Assembly (NCBI GenBank): GCA_013398175.1
Contig: VZRZ01002673.1
Span: 62,001-126,000, forward strand
DNA: 64,000 bases
Direction: 5' to 3'
Source of the DNA: Climacteris rufus
Lineage: Eukaryota; Chordata; Aves; Passeriformes; Climacteridae
The position numbers were made by a program, and so were the translations under genes. Below are positions 13,945 through 26,900 of this stretch, piece after piece. Position 1 is the first letter of the stretch, and each line of letters opens with the position of its first letter. The notes under the pieces are model-generated. The model did not search any database, was not told where the DNA came from, and worked only from the letters and a program-made list of their open reading frames with translations.

Positions 13945-16194
13945 ATACTCATTTTTATAAATTGACACCAGCATAATTAACACAGATGTCGTGAAAGTCT
14001 CTGTAATGCCTCCATGCACACGAACATGCGATATCCAGTAAGCAGCTGTGTTTTCACACAGTTAGATCAAAGAGGCTGTGGATCAGGAAGGTCATGGTTT
14101 GGTTACAGTGTCTAAACAACTAAATCAGTGGGTACCACTGAGCCTGTCACCTGATCTCATTACCCTGATCTCACCAGTTCTGGAATTTAGTGACCTTTCC
14201 AGATCAATATTTCAGAAATGACTGAAGATTTAGAGTATGCAGAGATTCTCTCAGCATTGGCAAAATAATTATATCAAAAGTCCAGGAAAGGGGGATACTT
14301 GTCCCCCCCTTTCCTGTTAGCATACATTTTTCAATTGCTCTGGAATACAGCACACACCCAGGGGGAGTAGGGATTTTCCTTTGCAATTTGAATCAGAGTA
14401 TTTTTTTCATTAGAACATTTTGGAATTGTGGTTTTTTTTAATCAGATTGTTATTACAATCTTTCTTGCATTTTTTACCTCTTATTTTCTAAAACTGTGTA
14501 AAGATACAGGGGAAGCTTTACTCTCCCATTTTTTTTTTCTTATTTTCACCTCTGTAAACAGAAAGTCAGGCTCCTTGGCTGTCAACATCTAATCACGTGC
14601 AATTGTATGTCCTTTTGCCAACTTTCATTGTAATATCATGCAAGCAAAGAGGAAGAAGCCAGGATCAGTTCATAGCCAACATACAGATACTACTTTGTTT
14701 TCTATGCACCTGACACATGTTTGTCTGGTTCCAGTTCACCAAAAAGCCTACACCAGCCACATGAATTAAATTAACTTGAGTTTCAATCTCCAAGCTTTGG
14801 GTGTTTTTGTTTGTTTTTAATTTTGTTTTTCACAGTAAAAATAACCTACTTTTAAAAACTTGGCTAAGGCTTCTTCCTTAAAGTTTTATTAGTTCTGCTC
14901 CACAAGAATAAACCTGGCAACAAAATCTCACAGCTTTATCGTGAATCCTTCATTATTTGGATTTTTCTGAGAGCATCAATATTAAAACTGCATGATTGCA
15001 TAAGGAAGTGAAGCTTGGGCATGGATAAACAGCCCCAACCAGAGCTTATTTTTAGGCTTGTTGGTGCTAGGTAGAACCACGAGCAATCTCAAAGTCCTGA
15101 AACCTACCAGCAAGTAAAGACATGCTTATGGCTTGAATAGCAAAAGTGGGAGTCATCAGGGTTAGGGTTCCCCCCACTCCCTGCCAAAAAAGAAAAAAAA
15201 ATATAAATTGCACAATATTTTGGAGTTTGAATAATGAATTTAAGCCTCCGAAACCCTGCAGTTGTGCATTCTGCCGATGGCAATGGCATGCAAGCACAAA
15301 AGGCTTTCCTTGCCACCTGGAAAGATAACACCCACCCCCAGCAGCACAGCACTGCAAACTGCCATCCCTGGGAGATGGCCAGATGGCTGTCTCTGCAAAG
15401 AGACAGGTCTTGAAAAGTAAGGACTTGCGCCAGTGGAAAGTCTCCCATTCTCCAAGAGACGCGTTTTCTGCCAGCACTGCGAAAGATTCCCCCAACACTT
15501 CTGTTCCCAGCACTCACACACTGAACAGTAGGGATGATGATTATTTAGGAGGTTTGGCTGTTACCAGAGCATTCTGTGGAAGAGCAGTGACATTTCTACT
15601 GCAAACTAAGCTTCCCAAGCCTACCTGCAATGCTGGGATATACAAGCCCCGAAACTGACTGAAAGCTGGTAAACCTGCTGGGACTGCCACAGACTCCTCT
15701 TCTCCCAGTTAAAGTGTATAAAATGAATTTATTCTGCTCTGTATTTCAGAGTTCACACTTCAATTTAAAGCAACTCCATGGAGTTCAGCAGTGCTGCTCT
15801 TGCTTTACAGCAAGGTAATAAAGATCATAATCAATCCTTCTGTGCTGCTAAGGTATTTCTTACTTGGTCATGTTGGGAAAGGTATATTCCTCTCATCACA
15901 AAGGCATGCATAGCCAGATACCACAGCGTGTAAAGATTATTTCTCCTGATGTGGCTGGCTTTGACTTTTGAGCACCCTTACAGACTAAGCATAAAAAACA
16001 AAGTGTTCTTCAGAGACAAAAACTAATTTAAAAGAATCCATTTAACTTGTATTTGACAGCTAGAAGAATGCTGGTTGCTTGCTTGCTTTTAGATAGTCAG
16101 GTTAATGACCCTTCAAAAACTACTCCAAAATATGCTGTGGTGACATTCCATAAAGAGTAAGGGCTGAGAGTTCCCTTTTAATTTTTTTTTTTTT
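13945..16194. other. No gene seen; probably TBXAS1 intron
   Basis: Apart from the 12-bp inverted repeat at 14283 I see nothing identifiable. Overlapping minus-strand frames at 15067-15521 are open in all three frames at once, which argues against selection on any of them. Confidence 0.4.
14283..14316. repeat. Perfect inverted repeat, 12-bp arms
   Basis: CAGGAAAGGGGG (14283-14294) and CCCCCTTTCCTG (14305-14316) around a 10-base loop. No T run follows, so it is not a terminator-like structure, and its function is unknown. Confidence 0.8.
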
Positions 16195-16225
16195 NNNNNN
16201 NNNNNNNNNNNNNNNNNNNNNNNNN
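16195..16225. other. Assembly gap (31 N) inside poly-T
   Basis: Thirty-one N lie between a T run on the left (16182-16194) and a T run on the right (16226-16232). The true sequence is probably a longer homopolymer or a simple repeat that the assembler could not close. A translated frame crossing it is meaningless. Confidence 0.95.
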
Positions 16226-16981
16226 TTTTTTTGGTAGTCAAACATAAGGGAAAATATGGTTTCAGGAATTTATCTCCTCTTCCTCCTCTTCTGGATGCAA
16301 ATCCAAGTGTCAAGCTTCATATACCAAAGCAAAGCCAGAGCTGTACCCATATTCACCTGTGCCACTGCTGAACTCCCTGTTCTGCCCAGGGATTCCTCAT
16401 CCAAATAATGAATTTCTTAGTGGTTAAAATAAAAATTAAAATAATATATTTGCATATCTGACATTGGGAACCCAGAATGAGTCTGTAAATAATCTCTGAA
16501 AGTTGGAGGTAAAGGAAATGAAGCTATAAATGAACAGCACAACAAATTACCGACTGAAAAGATACAGTGTAACTGCTCCTTGTAATATTGAAACAAAAAA
16601 AAAGTGGGCAAACACTTGTTAGAAACGCATCTATTAAGAGACATTTGCAAGAACTAGTGTTTTACACAACCTTTTAAGGCCAAATTTCAAGTTTCAGTTT
16701 AAATGGGCCTTCACCAGGATAAGACATCAACCAATCTTCTAAACCATAACTGAGCTTACATCTTATTCTGACACACAGTCAAGATTAAACATATAATAAA
16801 TTCAGGAGCTGAAGAAACAACCAAACCAAAAATGATACACCATTTGCGACTTCAACTGAGGACAATCCCAATTTGTTTTTCACTTCCACAAAGAGATTAA
16901 CTCATTGCTAAAGGAATGACCCTAATTACTGGGCCTCAACTTTTACTTATTTTTAGATACAGCATGCACAAAAATATTTTT

Positions 16982-17068
16982 AAGGGAGAGAGGGAGGGAA
17001 AGAGGAGGGGAGGGGGAGAGAGGGGGAGAGGGGGGAGACAGACAGAGAGAGAGAGAGAGAGAGAGAGA
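16982..17068 (+). repeat. Polypurine tract and (GA)n repeat
   Basis: An unbroken run of 57 purines (16982-17038) contains many G runs of three to six bases. A short CAGAC interruption follows, then a (GA)n repeat to 17068. The first part has the composition of H-DNA or G-quadruplex-capable sequence. It would be polypyrimidine in the inferred minus-strand transcript. Confidence 0.9.
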
Positions 17069-18276
17069 TGCTCACTAGAAATGTAAACAACAGCTAGCTA
17101 GTAATTGAAAGAAATAATTGTTTCCCATTATCTCTGACAGGCAAAGCCTAGATTTAAAGTGAAATTGCAAAAACACAAATTATGCAAGACGTGGTTTCCA
17201 TCTAAGAAAAAGAAATCTGTTTCTCTGGATGTTGCAGTTTCAGAGCTCAATGCACCCATCTTGGGACAAGTTACCAGCCAAGTTGGACCACATGTATTCC
17301 CACAAATTTTGGAGCACTGCTAAGGATGTAGTCGATTTTCATACTACTGGTAGCCAAAGTTTTGTCTGAATAGACATTGTCCACACAATGCACACATTTA
17401 ATATAAAGTATATTAGTCAATTTGAAAATTGCACTACTCAGTGAGATAATACCCTGTAGTTTCAACAGAATAAGGTTTCATAAGCAGTTCAAGGAGAGGG
17501 AGCCTAGTGGGAGACTAGTTTAAATGAAATAAAGCCTCTGAAAATAATTAATTACACCATGCACTACTGAAATCCTGTAATAAAAACAGAACAGTCAGAA
17601 CAAGTCAATTGTCTGGAGCAAAGTGGCCAGTGGATACTCCAGGGAAGGGATCTGGCCCCCGGACTGTGGCCTGGTTGGCCAGTAGGAAAGTGCTCTGGGC
17701 GTGCTGGGAGCTGTGCAAGAGGACAGGCAGGCCTGATCAGGCTTGGCAAGATTAGGTCAAGTGAAACATCGCATAAACATGATTGCAGAAATCACATCAC
17801 TGACAATCTCCATCAATGCATCATCAGCATTCAGAATTTTGCTGTCCTTGTGCAGATCCTCAGTTGAATAAATAGGCATGAACTGCTGAGATCAGGCCCG
17901 GTGGCTCTAACAGTGCCTGGGCTACCTGCAGCCACTTCAGTGAAATACTATTCTTATGTGAAGAGAACACAGTCTGGCACCTACCTTGGATCCTGGCTGG
18001 ATTGGCAATGCAGGCATGAGGTTTCTCTATAAGGGAGGAAAAGCCATCACCACCACCGGAGGGTTAACTTAGCTCATTGCCTTGTCTCTGCAATTGGAAG
18101 CACTGAGCTCTACGCTGGGGCAGTTTAAACAAACCCCTGCTCAAGCGCAAAAAAGTTCTCCCAAGACAGTAGTGACCTGAAGTTCTTCTTGTCCCATAGT
18201 TTTAATAGCCTGTACACATAAGAATAGTAAAACAAGCAATGGTCTTGGACCATCATTTAGCACCTGGCTACACCTT

Positions 18277-18301
18277 AGCTCTAGCAGAAGCTGCTAGAGC
18301 T
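18277..18301. repeat. Perfect inverted repeat, 11-bp arms
   Basis: AGCTCTAGCAG (18277-18287), loop AAG, then CTGCTAGAGCT (18291-18301). The hairpin is perfect over 11 pairs. No gene or transposon border is evident beside it. Confidence 0.8.
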
Positions 18302-18333
18302 TAAGGATCAAGACAGAGCATAGGGAAAGCTGT

Positions 18334-18354
18334 GATTGATTGATTGATTGATTG
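18334..18354 (+). repeat. (GATT)n microsatellite
   Basis: Five tandem GATT units plus G, starting 33 bases after the 11-bp inverted repeat. Confidence 0.9.
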
Positions 18355-20884
18355 TTTAATTGGGTTTTCATAGATCTTTTGATATCCAGCCCCCCCAAAT
18401 TCTGCAATACTCCGGAGGTGCTGTCCAGATTCAGTGTGACAAGACTCAGTGATGTGCTGTTGTCAATAAGTACATACACTTCATGCTTACTTGCTTTGCT
18501 TAAAGTACAAATCATAAATAGTTGAATGTGACAAATTCCCCAGTATTGAACCTTCACGGCTGCCAAGCAGCATGCTGCAGAACAGAACAAGGAGGGCTAT
18601 AATTTTCTTTTCTTCGTTTTGTTATTTGACCTTCAATTTTTCAGTTGTCCTTGGATCAGTCTGGAACTAAATATAGTCCTTTCAGCATTATTTATATGTT
18701 TAACCCAAAGCTCCCCATGTGTGTCAAGGGACTATCACAACACTGTTCTAAATTGTTTTAACAGCTTATTTTAAATTGAAAAATGTCGTTTTTGAAAAAC
18801 CATTGTCAATTAATTATGATTCCACAAACTCCTACCAGCTCTCTTGTGTTTTGTAACAATTTGCTCACAGCCTACAAGACAAAGCCTCGAACTTGCTCAG
18901 AGAAAGCTCTTGAAACTGTCCAGCCCTTGAAATTGCTGACTGATCTTTAAATTAACACAATGATAATGATTTTGGCCACCAGCTATTTAGAAATGCAATG
19001 CAATTTACAAACAAAAATGTCATAGATGGATAAGCTGCATCCTTGGGGATCAACAGTCATGGGGGTTGAAACATCCTTAGTTTGTAGAGATATAATTCAC
19101 TATTTGGAGTTGGAACCAAAACCCACCACATTCAAAGGAAAGTCATTAGTGTTTGGTTACATGCAGTAATTCCTCCCGAACTAAGCAATGTATTTTTGAG
19201 TTGAAAGGTCTTTCCCAAGCAAGGAAAAGACAAAACAGTCACTGTAATGATCCTCTGTGAAACCTTGAGAAAGGACATTTTCCACGCCAGGGAGTGGTTC
19301 TCTGGTGTCTATATCAGCTACAGAGCTAACCAAAACAAAGAGCTGGGTGGGTGGACAGGTAGATGGGCACACATAGACACACACAATTTCTATCACGTAA
19401 GAGAAATTTCCCCTATATCATCACATTCTGCAAACAGCATCAATTTTCCTCTATTTACATAACCAGTGTAAGCAACCTCAGAGAAGGATTTATGGTGCAG
19501 CTTGGGTTTCTGTGTGGGTTGCTCTTTTACTGTATCAATATTATGTTTAACAACATTTTTCAGACAGAAAAATGTCCATGTGAAAGTTGAAAGGTGGGAG
19601 AATTATGTTCTCAGGTAAGAAAGGAAAAAACCCACAATACTGTTTTACCATTGGTCTAAGCAATGCAAACAAAATCCAGCCTATGAATTTAAAGGGCTTG
19701 CACTAGCATATCAGCTTAGAGCTGTTATTTAACAGTTCAGAATTTCTTGGATAATTAATGAGACAAGCTGTCCAGGTAAACTTTACCAAAATGTTTTTAA
19801 ATCTTACAGTCAGCTCTATAACTTGACCCAAAATTGTGTCACCCAGAAAAACAACCAGCCACTGCCTCCAACAACTGCGACAAGATTTCCCACTATTAAC
19901 CACCCCCTTTAAACCCAAATTTTCAAAAGAACTAAGCACCCAAAATATTTTACTTCTTTGGGTAGAAAAAAAAAAATGTCAGCTATGTTACAACACAGCT
20001 TTCATTTCCTTAAAGCTCTGAGTTCAAACTCCATAGATGTTGCAAGCCTAAATGCTCAGACATAAGCAAATCACCTTGGTAAACACTTTCACAAATACAA
20101 GTTCAAAAAAAAATTCATTCATGTGCACTTGTCAGTCAGGGAAATTTTATTGAATTTTTTTTTTTGCTGCTCCCTAACTTTACCAGGGCAATTGAGCAAA
20201 GTAAATAGAACTCAGTTCCCAAGTAAGTTTGAGACCCTGTTTTAATGATTCAGCAAAGTCAGGTTTAGGGCAAGAAGCCTCTGATGAAAACCATCTCAGC
20301 CACACGACCCAAAGCATTGATCTGGTAGAAAAAAGCTCTGTTAGCTGAAATTGGTAAATATGGAAGAGTGAACTTCAACCAGAGCAGGTACAACCTTTCT
20401 TCTCCCAGCAGCATAGCAGAAATGGTATAAATTACTTGTGTTGCACTTCAGTTAAATAAATCAGAATTGTCTCATGTGCCCAGCCCTGTCCAGATGAGCT
20501 CTGCCTTGGAGAACGACCTGGTGCTGATGAGTGTGAACCCACAGCCCACGAGCCGCAGTGACAGATCCTGGAGCGGTGGGGAAAGACTGCAGTTTTTCAA
20601 AACCACAGAATAACACATCAACACCAGAATGAAGATATACAAGGCAAAACCAAGGCAGTGTCATAAAATATACTCAGGGTCAATAGCTAATGTCCCTGTT
20701 ATAAAAATTCTATTGGTTTTACCCAAGGTTATTTCCTTAGCTGCCAGAAGTCATTTGGCTAGAGATGGGATAAGGGGGTTGCTTTGGGCACTGAACATGA
20801 TCCACCCAATGATCAGATCAGTAACATTCAGCTGCTTATTTAGAACTGTTTGTTCTGAGTCACTTGCTGTGTATTTATATTTAA

Positions 20885-20922
20885 GTGTAAATGTATACAT
20901 ATGTGTGTACATACATGTATAC
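20885..20922. repeat. TG/TA-rich alternating tract with 8-bp inverted repeat
   Basis: Alternating purine-pyrimidine sequence, with GTATACAT (20893-20900) mirrored by ATGTATAC (20915-20922). A decayed dinucleotide microsatellite is the simplest reading. Confidence 0.6.
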
Positions 20923-23900
20923 TTACAAAGCTCTCGTGAGCTTTTTGGATGCAAAACCACAGTATTTTCCTTCAGTTCCAAACCATGCTTTATCAAGAGG
21001 ACCAAAAGTAATGTTGCCAAATTTTACTGCCCTCCTGCTCCCCCTCCTAGTTCCAAGTTCCTTCACGTCTCAGAGGCTACTATTTATGGCAAAAAGACAG
21101 TCCATTAACCTCGCCGTGTTCAAACTTTTATCACCTTTCCCTGCCCCTGCAAGGATAGATACTACTCCCCCAGGCTCCAGCTTAGGAACATCTGGCTTAG
21201 CCATCCTCCTCCTGTGCAGAAGCACGTCCCAGGGAGGGGGAGGCGAGCAGAAAGATTCTGCTGAGATAAGATATACTTGCAGCTGCACCTCTGCCAAGGG
21301 CTGACCTGCAACTACTCCCAAGCGTCTTGAGATCTTGCCATGCACTTTAGCTACCAGCTCCTCATCCAGACAAGCCTCTGCTCTTTCCCATGCACAATCT
21401 TCTTCCATGATGCCTCTGGGTCTCAGCCCCAGTTCCCGTGCAACTTTTGACCATCTACCTCAGCCTTTGAGCTGTTCACTGTGGCTGGACAAAAGCAGGA
21501 AAGCAAGAGGTGCCATCAACCAAGGGCTTACAACAGGCTGAAGGGGCCAATTCCTATCGCCTTCCACCAGTGTCGTTCCTGCAATAAGCTTGTGCCCAGT
21601 CACAAAGCTGATGCAGCACCGGAGAGGAACTCCTCACTGACACAAGCACACATGGAAGCACACACAGGGCAGCAAGCTCCAAACGAGCTGTTTTGCTGCA
21701 CCCTCATCTCTGCCATGTTTGTGAGATTACAGATTATTTCTGTCCCCCATCCTCCCACAGACAATAGTCCAAACCCATTCAGAGAGAAGATGCAGTGGCT
21801 GTGACTGCAGAGTTCCTCCAGCATATTCTCTAGCATTGCTAAACACCACACTATTAAACAAGCAAATATCTTAACTTTATTAGTAATATTATTACAGCAT
21901 TGTTAAAAAAAAAAGGCAGGGGTTTTTGTTGGTTTTTTTGGTTTTTTATGATGAAGCTGCCACTGTCTGGAGGAAACCTGTGCTTTGCACATACAGAAAG
22001 GCACACACGTATTTCATATGGTGCATTGCAAGCTGCACGGAATAGAAAGCAGCTGGAGGAAAATGGCTATAGAGAAATGGTTCTCCTGGGCATCATCTGT
22101 TGATTTGTTTTGTTTATAGAAGGAATGAGATTTTTATCTCTGCTCAAAATATAAAATGCTTCCATGGCACTGAGCTCACTGCTTGGCTATGCACTCACTC
22201 AGGAACATAAATAAAAAAGGAGAGAAGGAGGGAGGAAAAAGGTGTTACTACACAGAATCCCTAGCAATGTCAAAGATTAAATAGAAAAATGTCCACCACT
22301 GATACAGTTAAAGCTTGAAAGAGGAACTAAGTCATCAGCTATCATGGAAATAAAGGCCTCCTTACCACGCTTGTTAATGGCTCAAGTCTACTAAAGCTGA
22401 GGAGACAGGTTAGGGATAAACTACTCAAATCCCAACTCTCAAATCCCAGACTGAGTCCTGGCAGGATGAACACACATTTTAAATACACCAGTCCTTATGA
22501 GATACATGGCACAGGTTCTGCCGGTCCTCCCACCTTCTTGTGCCCACAGTTAATATTCCAAGCTCACTCTGAAACCTTGCTTGGGAAGGTTCCTTAGTCC
22601 TCTGTGCCTGACACCCAAGATCTGATGATCTCTTTTGGTTAATAACAGAGCTCTGTGTCCTAAGAGAACATCAGATGGCTGGTTTTCCTCTCAAATTGCT
22701 AGCACTTCCATTTCTATTATGCAAAAGTTGTATCTCAGGAAAGAAAATGTATTGTGAAGCCACTGAATACTTAAGTACTGCTAAAAATTTAAACCTTTTA
22801 AAATTTTAAAACAGAACTACTGAGGATGGTGTCCAAACTGCGAGAAATTACCTGGGGTCTAAAACTTTCTAGTAGACAAACAAATTTGAAAATACTATTT
22901 TTCTGAAATAGAAAAGGCTCGGAGGTTTGTTGCCATAGCTAGGAATAGTTCTCATAAAACTGAGGGTTCTTTGTCTTTGCACCATGTAGTCCCAGTTCTG
23001 AACAGGAGATGAAACAGCAAGCCAGATACACAGAAGTGAAGGCTGCTGAATGTTACGCCAGAACAACCCTGTTTCATCAGCTACAGAGTGGATCTGAAGT
23101 CTTCCTGGAACCACCAACAGGTGTTTGCTCCTCGTAAAGCTGTTGGCCAGAGCTCTGACCTGAATGGCTACTGAGGAAATATTGGTCAACTCAGAGTTCC
23201 CTCCTGAGTACAGTTTATCATAAGTTTCAGAGACATTAATCAATCCAGTGCAATAGTGTTATAGTCACTGACATCCATTCTAACATAAACATACAGCTTC
23301 TCAGTTTTGTTGCCATTAAGTTTTTACTGAGAACTCTCTTGGAGAGATTGCTTCATCTCAAGTCATGATGAGTATTTCAAAAAATCTTAAAACAGAGGTT
23401 TGTTAAAGTCTTTGGAGAATGAACAGATCATATTGATATCTGAAGAGATGGAAGAGAGCCCTTGCACTCTTGACCACCCTCACTCTCTGTCCCTCATGCA
23501 AGCATGCAAACCCATTGAAGATCCTTTAGCTGCTCCTTCCTCTCCCAGGACAGCTTTATTTCATGTCTTTCCCACATTTCAAACCACATGCCTCGACAAC
23601 CTCTTCAATTGTTATAGCTCTACTGACAGCGTGTTTACATAAAAGCTCTTTGGAGCTTTTTGGATGAGAAACCACAAACATGTATGCACAGATTACATCA
23701 GATTTATTGACACTGAGTAAGTTAAAACAATACTGAGGGTTACAGGTTCAGAACTCCGCCAAGGGTTCTCATCCAAGAGCATTCATTCAGTAGGAGCTTG
23801 TGATCATACAGTCACCAATTACTCATGTCCTCTAAAGTCCACTGCTTTTTCATCCCTCCTATGCCCCTCAACATATAAAAAGCATCACAAGGTTTTTACC

Positions 23901-26900
23901 AGTTGAAAGGAACTATGCTTTCTAAGGAAGTAGATTTTACTTTGTCCATATAAGCACACAGGCACTACCCCATTTCCTCCTCCCAACATACATCTCAGTT
24001 CAGCTCCTTTCTTCTAGACTCAATTTACCCAAACATACTTGACCTTAATCTGTACAACCCACTACAAACTCATATGGAGTCACATCCTGCTGTTCCCAGT
24101 CATTCTTTCCAGTCCTTTTCTAGCCATTGCTGGGCATCCAGCTTCTTTTCCTAGCCAAGCAAGAAAGCAACATAACAAGTTTTGCCCTTTCCCTTGTTTG
24201 TTGCTTTCTTGCTCTCCCAACAACCTCATGGGTTCTTGCAGAACCATGAAAGCAGCAACTACCCAGGAAAGAAACTACCAAAGCAATGGATATGGAGAAT
24301 CTCCCACATCCTAGATGATCCCTTCATTAAAACCCTTGTATTCCTATTGATCTGCATATCACTCCAGTCACAGATAACACATGTCAAATAAACAAGCCAA
24401 GCTTAAAAGAGATTGTTACCAGTGTAAGCAAAGGCATATAAAGTGAGGAAAGGAAGAGGCAGACATGGAAGATCATTTTCTCAAGCTCCTCCACTATTCC
24501 TGGGAAAGTGAAATAAATGCATATCCAAACCCAGATCAAAAAATATTCTGAGCTCTTTCTGCTGTTTCACAGCAGTTAACATATACTGAGGTCATGGAAC
24601 AGTAAACTTTGTTTTCAACAAGTTTTGGAAAAAATACCAAAAACAAAAACACAACTAGGGAGATAAGAGATAGAAAAATCCATCTAAAGATTTTGGGTAC
24701 ATCAAGGGGAATTCATAAAAGACAACCTCTCAATAATACGTCAATATTTTATTTTAAAATATTTTTTAGACAGCTTCATTAAATATTGTATATAACTTCC
24801 CTACAGAAGAGCAAGGCATGGCAATCAAAGGCATGAATTATCTGTGAGCCAGCAGTGAGAACAAAACAAACATTGGTATGGATGAAATCTGATGCAAAGA
24901 CAGAAGGGAGTGAAGAAGAATATAGGCAATTTTCTTTAAATGATGGGAGCAGTGTTAAAGGAGACAAGAGAAGAAAGAACACAGATCTATATTTCAGCAC
25001 TGTGAGCAGTTCTAACCTGTCGAAACTGCCCACTGTTTTAACTTTTCATTTAAGAGGAAGCACAGGCAGACTGGCAGGACACTTAGTGTGCTATCTGAAA
25101 TATGTGGAATGACAAACCCACATACCTTGGAGCACGGGAGGAACAAGGAGTCACTCACAGGAACTGCCAGTATATACCCCTGGGGTTCAGGGGAGAGCAG
25201 AGCTCACAGCAGCGTTTTGAAGCTTTGCAGCAGATCTGGGAGGCTTCTCTGAGCCTGGCAATTAAGTGCACAGACACAGCAAGAAACGGCCCTGGTGCTA
25301 TGGGATGGAGTGCCCCACTGCTCACTCAGGCAGAGCCTTCTCTCCAAGGAAGTGGTTTACATTGACTTCTTTCACCATCTAATTTCAATTCCATTTAAAG
25401 CACCACCAGCAGTGTATTAAGTTCCTCATGTTCCTAACACTGTCAGTAGATGGAGGCAGGAGCACCAAGAAGATAATCTGGAGCACCCAAAATCAGTTTG
25501 AGAGGGGCCCAAATATCCACAAGTTTAACAAAGCAACCTGCCCCAAGGCAAAGAGCAGATCAAAAGTTAAAACTAAACTGCTGGTCCAGAAGCACTCAGT
25601 TAAGCTCCAGAGCAGACTTCCAGACAGAAGCTGCCTGATGGAGAAGTCAAAGTACTTCCCTTCTCTACTGGTCTCTGCTGCCACTGCAACCCAAACACTA
25701 GTGGTCGAGACCAGACCCAGTCCACTCCAAGTCCTGCAGGAAGGAGAAGCAGAAATGAGATGGCTCAGGGGTTGTGTCCAGTTCCTGTTTGCTCTTGAGC
25801 CATTTCTGTGCATTATCCAGCTTTGCAGAATGTTCCATCAGACATAGATCTGGACACCATAGCAGAACAAAGCTAAATATACTTGTTTTGTGAAGGATAA
25901 CCATCCTATCCTATCCCTGTAGGTCTGCCTTAACATAGTATTAACACTCCAATCTCCACACACTAAAAACAAACTCTGCTTTAATTTGGAATTGGCATGG
26001 GTAATGGGGAGAGGCATGAAAAAGTTTAGGGAAAAACAAAGACCACAAGGAATTAATAAGCTAGAGATTGACATCTTTACACAGAGTTCTTAGGGTAAAA
26101 TGCACCTTCACAAAATCAAAAAGCTCAGCAACCACTTAAGGACCTTCAAATAAACACTGCTGGCTGGACATGTAATCTCTAAATTTAAAACGAAACAAAA
26201 CTTGAACATAGACAGTTTCTGAGTTGTGCAGTGCAAGCAAGCAAAACCAAAGCTGCACAGCACTAGAGACCCAGATACATTCATCTGGATAACTAAGCTG
26301 TTCTAACAGCCTCTGAGGACATCCCAGAGGATCTAGCTCTGACGCTGCAATAGCAATGACAGAAAACTGTTCTACTTCTTCCCCATAAAATTATCTTAAC
26401 TTTGTTTACCTGAAAGAAACATAATCAGGGCAATGAGTGCATTTCATTCTGGATGATCAAATCTACTTTGTTTTCAGAGAAATAAAACATTTAGTAATTT
26501 GTGGTGTGGCACCTTTCCAAATTATAATTCAGTAACTTCTTCTGCGCCTTCTCAGGCTCACCTAGAGATGCTTGATTTAGCTCAAAGATAAGGCCATATA
26601 TTGCACAGCTGTGGGATCAAATTATGTTTGACACATTAGTGGGAATTCCAGATTTTCTGGATGTGAAACTGCATGACAAAGACAATTCAGAATCTTTCAG
26701 GGTTTTTTTTTCTGTCATCAACAGCATTTTGCTGATGTTTCCTGTTGAGTCAGATCCTTCTAGCTTTTCTAATGGGACATTCAAATGAAGGAGAAGAAAG
26801 CAGAACGATATCTACTGATATAATGGCCATTTTTGGCGGGGGGGGGGGAAGGGAACCAAAACCCAAACACACCATCTAGGGTTAACAGAATACAAAAACC

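Noticed and set aside
16113..16313. Minus-strand frame running across the N gap
   Set aside because: Its translation includes unknown residues and a poly-T run; it is an artefact of the gap.
17985..18026. 42-base segment with an excellent acceptor (TTTTCCTCCCTTATAG) and donor (CCAAG|GTAGGT)
   Set aside because: It is open in all three frames, resembles no P450 exon and is very short. Kept only as a splice-site look-alike.
22372..22402. 31-base minus-strand segment reading FSRLEPLTSV between good splice-site look-alikes
   Set aside because: FSRLE matches the start of CYP5A exon 2 by memory, but the following residues do not (no EKLG..HPKP..PFIGN) and the frame stops soon after. Five residues found by a flexible search are not evidence.
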